From DASRHY01 sp046765875 (GTDB taxonomy: Bacteria; Actinomycetota; Actinomycetes; Propionibacteriales; Kribbellaceae), in assembly GCA_046765875.1 (NCBI GenBank), contig JBKPSJ010000151.1, positions 1 to 43,386 of the forward strand: 43,386 nucleotides of DNA, read 5' to 3'. Each line of letters starts with the position of its first letter. The first letter of the stretch is position 1. The notes below the pieces were generated by a model, which did not search any database, was not told the origin of the DNA, and saw only the letters and a program-made list of their open reading frames with translations. The position numbers were made by a program, and so were the translations under genes. Shown piece after piece: positions 38,534 to 43,386 of the stretch.

Positions 38534-41518
38534 ATGAATGCAGTACGCACGGGCAACTGGCGACGTGTAGGGCGCTGGGTGCTCGGCGGTACGGCTCTCG
38601 GTGCCGGGGTGGTCCTCGGCACAAGTTTGCCGGCCAGCGCGGCGACGACCGCGACATTCTCCAACGGGATGCTGACCGTACTCGGCGACAACACCAACAA
38701 CACCATCGCCATCAGCCGCGACGCGGCCGGCGCGATTCTCGTGAACGGCGGCGCGGTCAGCGTCGTCGGCGGCACCCCGACGGTCGCCAACACCGCGCTG
38801 ATCCAGGTCTACGGCCAGGCTGGCAACGACGTGATCACGCTCAACGAGGCCGCCGGTGCGCTGCCGCGAGCGAACCTGTTCGGCGGGGCGGGCAACGACA
38901 CTCTCACCGGCGGCTCGGGCAACGACCAGATCTTCGGGCAGGCCGGCGACGACAGCCTTCTGGGCCGTGGCGGCAATGACTTCCTGTTCGGCGGCGGCGA
39001 AAACGACACCCTCACCGGCGGCGACGCCGACGACCAGGTGTTCGGTGAGAGTGGCAACGACCGGATGATCTGGAGCCCGGGCGACGACACCGACCTCAAC
39101 GAAGGCGCTGCCGGCACCGACACGGTCGAGGTCAACGGCGGCAACGGCACCGAGGAGTTCACGGCCACCGCCAACGGGACGCGAGTTCGGTTCGACCGTC
39201 TCAACCCGGCTCCGTTCACGATCGACATCGGTACGTCCGAGAACCTCGTCGTCAACGCCAACGGCGGCGACGACCAGTTCTCCGCCACCGGGAACCTGGC
39301 CGCGCTCATCAAGATCACCGTCGACGGCGGCGCTGGCAACGATACGATCCTCGGCAGCAACGGGGCCGACCGCCTGCTCGGCGGCGATGGCAACGACGTC
39401 GTCGACGGCAACCAGGGCAACGACACCGCCCTGCTCGGCGCAGGCGACGACACGTTCCAGTGGGATCCGGGCGACGGCAGCGACGTGGTCGAAGGACAGA
39501 CCGACACCGACCGGATGCTCTTCAACGGCAGTGCCGTCAACGAGAGGTTCGAAGCCACCGCCAACGGCGCGCGCCTACGCTTCACCCGCGACATCGGCAC
39601 CATCGTGATGGACGCCGACGGCGTCGAGGTCGTCGACCTGAACGCGCTGGGCGGCACCGATACCATCACCGTGAACGACTTGTCCGGGACAGACGTGGTC
39701 AGGCTCGACACTGATCTGTCCGGCACGCTCGGCGGCACCACCGGAGACGCCCAGCCCGACACCGTCGTCGTGAACGCGACCAACGGCAACGACATCGTCG
39801 ACATCGTGGGTGGCGGCACGTCGGCCTCCGTGATCGGGCTGCACGCCCAGGTGAACATCACCAACTCCGAGGGCGCCAACGACAGCCTGGCCGTGAACAC
39901 GCTCGGCGGCGACGACTCCGTGACTGCGACCACCCTGCCGGCCGGGATCGTCAAGTTGACGGTCGACGGCGGCGCCGGCGACGACACGCTGCTCGGATCG
40001 CAGGGCGCCGACGTCTTCCGCGGCGGCGACGGCCACGACTCCATCTTGGGTGACAACGGCGACGACCAGGCGTTCATGGGCGCCGGCGACGACGTGTTCC
40101 AGTGGAACCCTGGTGACGGCGACGACATCCTGGAGGGTCAGGACGGCTCCGACAAGATGTTGTTCTTCGGTGCCAACATCGCCGAGAACATCGACATCTC
40201 CGCCAACGGCGGGCGGGTGCGATTCTTCCGCGACATCGCCTCGGTCACGATGGACCTCGACGACGTCGAGAGCATCGACTTCCGCGCGCTCGGCGGCGCC
40301 GACAACGTCGTCCTCGGGGATCTGAGCGGAACCGATCTGACCGCGGCCGGCCTCGACCTGCGCGGGCCCAACGGCGGTGGCGACGGCGCCGCCGACACCG
40401 TCACGGTCAACGGCACCCAGGGCAGCGACGTGTTCGGAGCCGCCGGCGATGCGGGCGGGGTCAACGTCTTCGGGCTGCACACCGCGGTCAACGTCGTCTT
40501 GCAGGAGCAGGCCAACGACCGGCTGGTGCTCAACGGTCTCGGTGGCGACGACACCGTGGACGCCAGCTCGCTCGAGGCCGACGCCATCCAGCTGACCGAA
40601 GACGGTGGCCTCGGCGTCGACGCTCTGCGCGGCGGCGCGGGCGACGATCTGATCAACGGCGGCGACGGCGACGACCTCGCCCTGATGGGTGCGGGTGACG
40701 ACGTCTTCGTCTGGAGACCCGGCGACGACAACGACACGATCGAAGGCCAGGCGGGATTCGACCGGATGCAGTTCAACGGCGCCAACATCGCCGAGAACAT
40801 CGACATCAGCGCCAACGGCGGGCGGGTGCGGTTCATCCGTGACATCGCGGCGGTCACGATGGATCTCGACGATGTCGAGGGCATCGACTTCCGGGCCTTG
40901 GGCAGCGCCGACGTCGTCGTGGTCAACGATCTCAGCGGGACTGATCTGACCGAGGTGAACACCGACCTGGCCGCGGTCGGCGGTGGCGGCGATGTCTCGC
41001 CCGACAATGTCGTCGTCAGCGGCACCAGCGGTGACGACGTCGTCGTCGCTGCCGGCGACGCCTCCGGCATGGCCGTGCTCGGACTGTCCGCTCGAGTGAA
41101 CATCACCGGCGCCGAGGCCGCCGGCGACAGGCTGACAGTCAACACGATGGCGGGCGACGACGTGGTCGACGCATCCGGCCTGGCAGCCGGGTCGATCCAG
41201 CTCACGGCCGACGGCGGCGACGGTGACGACGTCCTCATCGGCGGAGACGGCAACGACACGCTGCGCGGCGGACCGGGTGACGACGTGCTCATCGGCGGCC
41301 CGGGCAACGACACGCTCGACGGAGGGGACGGCTCCAACATCATCCTCGACTCCTTCGTCGCCGACACCTTCAACTCGGCAACGACCGCCGCGAAGGACTG
41401 GTTGGAGACACATGCCCGCGTCGTCGGCGGCAGGACGGTGCTCGACGTCGGCGGCAAGGAGCGGACACTTCCCCGGGCCGAGCTGTCGCAGCTCGTCCAG
41501 GGCGTGACCGCGTCCTGA
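38534..41518 (+). CDS. Secreted RTX-like modular acidic repeat protein
   Basis: A 994-residue exported protein. The signal peptide is about 1-36 (cleavage after PASA). The chain is rich in GGxGNDxL-type nonapeptides (for example GGAGNDTLTGGSGNDQIFGQ at about 118-137 and again near the C terminus), the calcium-binding RTX motif. Four larger modules, each opening with (D)xFxWxPGDDxDxxEG, begin near 39061, 39448, 40096 and 40705. Modules 2 and 3 are 216 and 203 residues long, and modules 3 and 4 share near-identical DNA (GANIAENIDISANGGRVRF). No LPxTG sorting signal or C-terminal secretion signal is recognised. Candidate role: calcium-dependent surface or matrix protein. Confidence 0.85.
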   Translation: MNAVRTGNWRRVGRWVLGGTALGAGVVLGTSLPASAATTATFSNGMLTVLGDNTNNTIAISRDAAGAILVNGGAVSVVGGTPTVANTALIQVYGQAGNDVITLNEAAGALPRANLFGGAGNDTLTGGSGNDQIFGQAGDDSLLGRGGNDFLFGGGENDTLTGGDADDQVFGESGNDRMIWSPGDDTDLNEGAAGTDTVEVNGGNGTEEFTATANGTRVRFDRLNPAPFTIDIGTSENLVVNANGGDDQFSATGNLAALIKITVDGGAGNDTILGSNGADRLLGGDGNDVVDGNQGNDTALLGAGDDTFQWDPGDGSDVVEGQTDTDRMLFNGSAVNERFEATANGARLRFTRDIGTIVMDADGVEVVDLNALGGTDTITVNDLSGTDVVRLDTDLSGTLGGTTGDAQPDTVVVNATNGNDIVDIVGGGTSASVIGLHAQVNITNSEGANDSLAVNTLGGDDSVTATTLPAGIVKLTVDGGAGDDTLLGSQGADVFRGGDGHDSILGDNGDDQAFMGAGDDVFQWNPGDGDDILEGQDGSDKMLFFGANIAENIDISANGGRVRFFRDIASVTMDLDDVESIDFRALGGADNVVLGDLSGTDLTAAGLDLRGPNGGGDGAADTVTVNGTQGSDVFGAAGDAGGVNVFGLHTAVNVVLQEQANDRLVLNGLGGDDTVDASSLEADAIQLTEDGGLGVDALRGGAGDDLINGGDGDDLALMGAGDDVFVWRPGDDNDTIEGQAGFDRMQFNGANIAENIDISANGGRVRFIRDIAAVTMDLDDVEGIDFRALGSADVVVVNDLSGTDLTEVNTDLAAVGGGGDVSPDNVVVSGTSGDDVVVAAGDASGMAVLGLSARVNITGAEAAGDRLTVNTMAGDDVVDASGLAAGSIQLTADGGDGDDVLIGGDGNDTLRGGPGDDVLIGGPGNDTLDGGDGSNIILDSFVADTFNSATTAAKDWLETHARVVGGRTVLDVGGKERTLPRAELSQLVQGVTAS

Positions 41519-41531
41519 CTCCACAACAACT

Positions 41532-41566
41532 GCCTGCGCCAGAACCAAACCGGTTCTGGCGCAGGC
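41532..41566. terminator. Bidirectional hairpin terminator
   Basis: GCCTGCGCCAGAACC (41532-41546) pairs perfectly with GGTTCTGGCGCAGGC (41552-41566) around AAACC, between two convergent genes. Confidence 0.85.
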
Positions 41567-41579
41567 CTCGGATCACAGC

Positions 41580-42755
41580 TCAGAAGCCGCGGAGGGTGAG
41601 GACGACTCCGCCGTGATCGGAGGGCCACAGCCCGGTCGCCGGATCGCGGTCGCTCACGCTGGTACCTGTGACCTGGCCGTCGGTGACGCGGATGTTCCCG
41701 CCGCGGGTGAAGACCATGTCGATGCGGTGGTCGAAGCCGGCTGCGGTCGGGTCGTTCACCAGTTCGGACAGACCCGAGGTCCAACCTTCTTCGGCCGGCT
41801 TGAACTGGAGCCACTCGTCGGTGAACCCACCCGGGCCGGTGATCAGGTCGTACGGGGCCTTGTGCGGGACGTGGTCGATCGGCTTGATCGAGTTGTTCAG
41901 CGGGTCGGAGTTGCAGTCGCAGACGAAGATCGTCGGGCGATCGGCGGCCGGTGCGTTCGCCAGGAGTTCCTGGGCCTGGGCCAGCGCCAGGTCGGAGCTG
42001 AACGCCTCGAGGTGGGTGTTGACGAACCGGAACCGGTCAACGCCGGCCTTGACGTCGACCCACTGGTAACCGCGGTCGAAGTTCAGCGTGGTGCCGAGGA
42101 TGCTGATCGTCAGGTTGTGGCTGTAGATCGCGCCGCCGGAGTCGAGGGCTTTGAAGCCGCGCCGGGTGTTCATCAGCACGACGTCGCGCATGGTCAGTCG
42201 TACGTCGCGGGCGTCGGCGCCGATGGTCCCGTTGAACGGGCTGCCGGTGAAGCTGGGCGCCTCGACGTCGGCCCGGTTGCCGATCGAGACCGGTATGTAC
42301 TGCTGCCCACGTGCCGCCAGTTCCTTCAGCAGGATCTCGAGGAAGTCGTAGTCGACGGTCGCCGCGTTCGGTACGCCGACCTGGTTCAACTGCAGCGGAC
42401 CCGACCGCCACAACGCGACCTCCTGCAGGCCGATCAGGTCCGGCTCGGTGCGGTCGATCTCGCCGGCGAGCAGCTCGGCCCGGACCGGGAAGTTGGTCTG
42501 GTCGACGATCGCGCGGGTCACGTGCGTCGCGTTGCCGAGCGCGACCAGGATGTCCTGCGGGGGCCTGCCCTGTGCCTGCGCGGTGAGCGCGGCCACGACC
42601 GCACGGTTGATGTCCGCGCCGAGATAGAGGTTGCGGGTCATCACCGTCACGGGCTTGCCATGGCTCGGCTCCGCGCCCGCGGTTCCTCCTACGAGTGACA
42701 TGGTGGCCAGCCCGAGTGCGGTCGCGGCGGCCAAGACACGAGCACGACGGTTCAT
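41580..42755 (-). CDS. Secreted endonuclease/exonuclease/phosphatase-fold enzyme
   Basis: A 391-residue secreted EEP-superfamily (DNase I-like) protein. Signal peptide 1-28. Active-site landmarks are N42 (TRNLYLGAD), E112 (LIGLQEV), NTHLEAF in the middle, CDCNSDP, and the C-terminal SDHGGV. It would cut nucleic acid or a phospholipid/inositol phosphate outside the cell; DNA cannot be told from lipid by motif alone. ATG 42755 follows a GGAGGGAA-type site. A second EEP gene ends at the window edge. Confidence 0.9.
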   Translation of the reverse strand: MNRRARVLAAATALGLATMSLVGGTAGAEPSHGKPVTVMTRNLYLGADINRAVVAALTAQAQGRPPQDILVALGNATHVTRAIVDQTNFPVRAELLAGEIDRTEPDLIGLQEVALWRSGPLQLNQVGVPNAATVDYDFLEILLKELAARGQQYIPVSIGNRADVEAPSFTGSPFNGTIGADARDVRLTMRDVVLMNTRRGFKALDSGGAIYSHNLTISILGTTLNFDRGYQWVDVKAGVDRFRFVNTHLEAFSSDLALAQAQELLANAPAADRPTIFVCDCNSDPLNNSIKPIDHVPHKAPYDLITGPGGFTDEWLQFKPAEEGWTSGLSELVNDPTAAGFDHRIDMVFTRGGNIRVTDGQVTGTSVSDRDPATGLWPSDHGGVVLTLRGF

Positions 42756-42913
42756 GATTTCCCTCCCGGAGGCGTCGCACCATCCTGGCCGCGCCGAGCC
42801 CGGTTGTCCATGGACTCGCCCCGTACCACCCGCGGGGCGCGGGTAAACCGATTGTTCCCAGCGGCGGCGGGTACGAGGACAAGCGACACACCGCCCTCAT
42901 GTTCGGAGGAACC

Positions 42914-43117
42914 ATGCTCGCCATCCTCGCGGCCATCGTGTTCGGGTTCGCGCTGCTACTCGACCTGTTCAACACGAACCTGGGTGCACCCGACCTGTTC
43001 AACTGGTACACGCTCGTCCTGATCGGGCTGCTCTGCCTGGCGCTATACCTTGCGGGGGTCGGCCGGGGTACCGGTGGAGGCCGCTGGTACCGCGGTCGCC
43101 GTCCGGGCCGCGGCTGA
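42914..43117 (+). CDS. Small membrane protein (67 aa)
   Basis: A 67-residue protein with two hydrophobic helices (AILAAIVFGFALLLDLF and LVLIGLLCLALYLAGV) and an Arg/Gly-rich tail, so two membrane spans are expected. ATG 42914 is chosen because GGAGG lies four bases upstream; ATG 42899 is a less likely alternative. It sits between the two EEP genes and ends before a hairpin. Confidence 0.65.
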   Translation: MLAILAAIVFGFALLLDLFNTNLGAPDLFNWYTLVLIGLLCLALYLAGVGRGTGGGRWYRGRRPGRG

Positions 43118-43127
43118 CAGGCACACG

Positions 43128-43163
43128 CGCCGGAGCCTCGGGCAGGTGCCCGGGGCTCCGGCG
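43128..43163. terminator. Hairpin between small membrane protein and partial EEP gene
   Basis: CGCCGGAGCC (43128-43137) pairs with GGCTCCGGCG (43154-43163), extended inwards by a T-G pair and CGGGC/GCCCG, with loop AGGT. Convergent genes flank it. Confidence 0.8.
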
Positions 43164-43166
43164 TGC

Positions 43167-43386
43167 TCAGGTGCAGGGCCCGACGGTAGAGATGATGCCG
43201 CGGTGGTCCGACGCCGGCACCTTGTACCGGCCGCTGTCGTCGGCGCACCACCCGGGCTTCACGAACATGTGGTCGATCCGTACCAGGAACAACGACCAGT
43301 TCCCGATCTGTGACGGCCGGCCCCAGGTGTCGAGCATCGCGTCGTCCATGTGCCTGGTCAGCACCCGGTAGTCGCGGCCGCGGTCG
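43167..43386 (-). CDS. Partial endonuclease/exonuclease/phosphatase-family protein
   Basis: The last 72 codons of a minus-strand gene that continues past the window end. The tail contains RIDHMFV, then a gap, then ASDHRGI: the D-H pairs of the EEP (DNase I-like) fold. It is the second gene of this fold near the window edge. Function outside the motif cannot be judged from the fragment. Confidence 0.75.
   Translation of the reverse strand, partial: DRGRDYRVLTRHMDDAMLDTWGRPSQIGNWSLFLVRIDHMFVKPGWCADDSGRYKVPASDHRGIISTVGPCT

Noticed and set aside
39575..41548. Minus-strand open frame of 657 codons opposite the RTX-like gene
   Set aside because: Antisense of the repeat protein. It is long only because GGC/GAC-rich codons read without stops in this frame. 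No domain is recognised.

Overview
The window is chromosomal DNA of a GC-rich actinomycete. Codon use has G or C at most third positions, Shine-Dalgarno sites are of the GGAGG type, and several genes are marker families of the group (WhiB7, mycoredoxin, DUF2342 metalloprotease, PPA1309 family, UPF0182, DUF1876, DUF5679). The family mix fits Propionibacteriales such as Kribbella or a Nocardioides relative, but genus is an inference from family content only. No rRNA gene, CRISPR array, insertion sequence or integrase was seen.

Region 1 (1-11960) and region 2 (18958-25512) carry a neighbourhood also known from mycobacteria, in the same order and relative orientation: nudC, mycoredoxin (opposite strand), uvrD2, whiB7, an ABC1 kinase (opposite strand), a DUF2342 zinc metalloprotease (opposite strand), a PDZ/Lon-type secreted protease and UPF0182. 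Here it is interrupted by local cargo: a Uma2 endonuclease between nudC and mrx1; formaldehyde dehydrogenase and a FAD monooxygenase/TetR pair after whiB7; and an RND/MMPL exporter, an oxidoreductase/HxlR pair, a secreted trypsin-like protease and a ferritin-like di-iron protein before the metalloprotease. whiB7 has a long leader with a promoter carrying an A-rich box, a 64-codon upstream ORF and a strong intrinsic terminator, the layout of translation-coupled transcription attenuation.

Region 3 (20361-26920) has moaE, the coupled operon PDZ protease / PPA1309 / UPF0182, and on the other strand a double-GNAT acetyltransferase followed by a reading frame that lacks a usable start codon.

Region 4 (27066-32879) starts with an initiator tRNA-fMet gene and its hairpin terminator. 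A 58-bp ungapped imperfect copy of the tRNA 3' end plus terminator lies exactly 5,697 bp downstream. The segment between them holds a two-component system, an ABC transporter, a secreted alpha/beta hydrolase and a 2'-5' RNA ligase-like protein. This looks like an integrated or formerly integrated cassette at a tRNA site, with no integrase left.

Region 5 (32976-43386) holds TerC, DUF1876 and VOC proteins, a DHA2 exporter, a hipBA toxin-antitoxin pair with four operator-like 18-mers at exact 27-bp spacing, a secreted protein of about 994 residues built from acidic RTX-like modules, two secreted endonuclease/exonuclease/phosphatase-fold enzymes (the second cut by the window end) and a small membrane protein between them. 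Strong hairpin terminators separate the convergent pairs.
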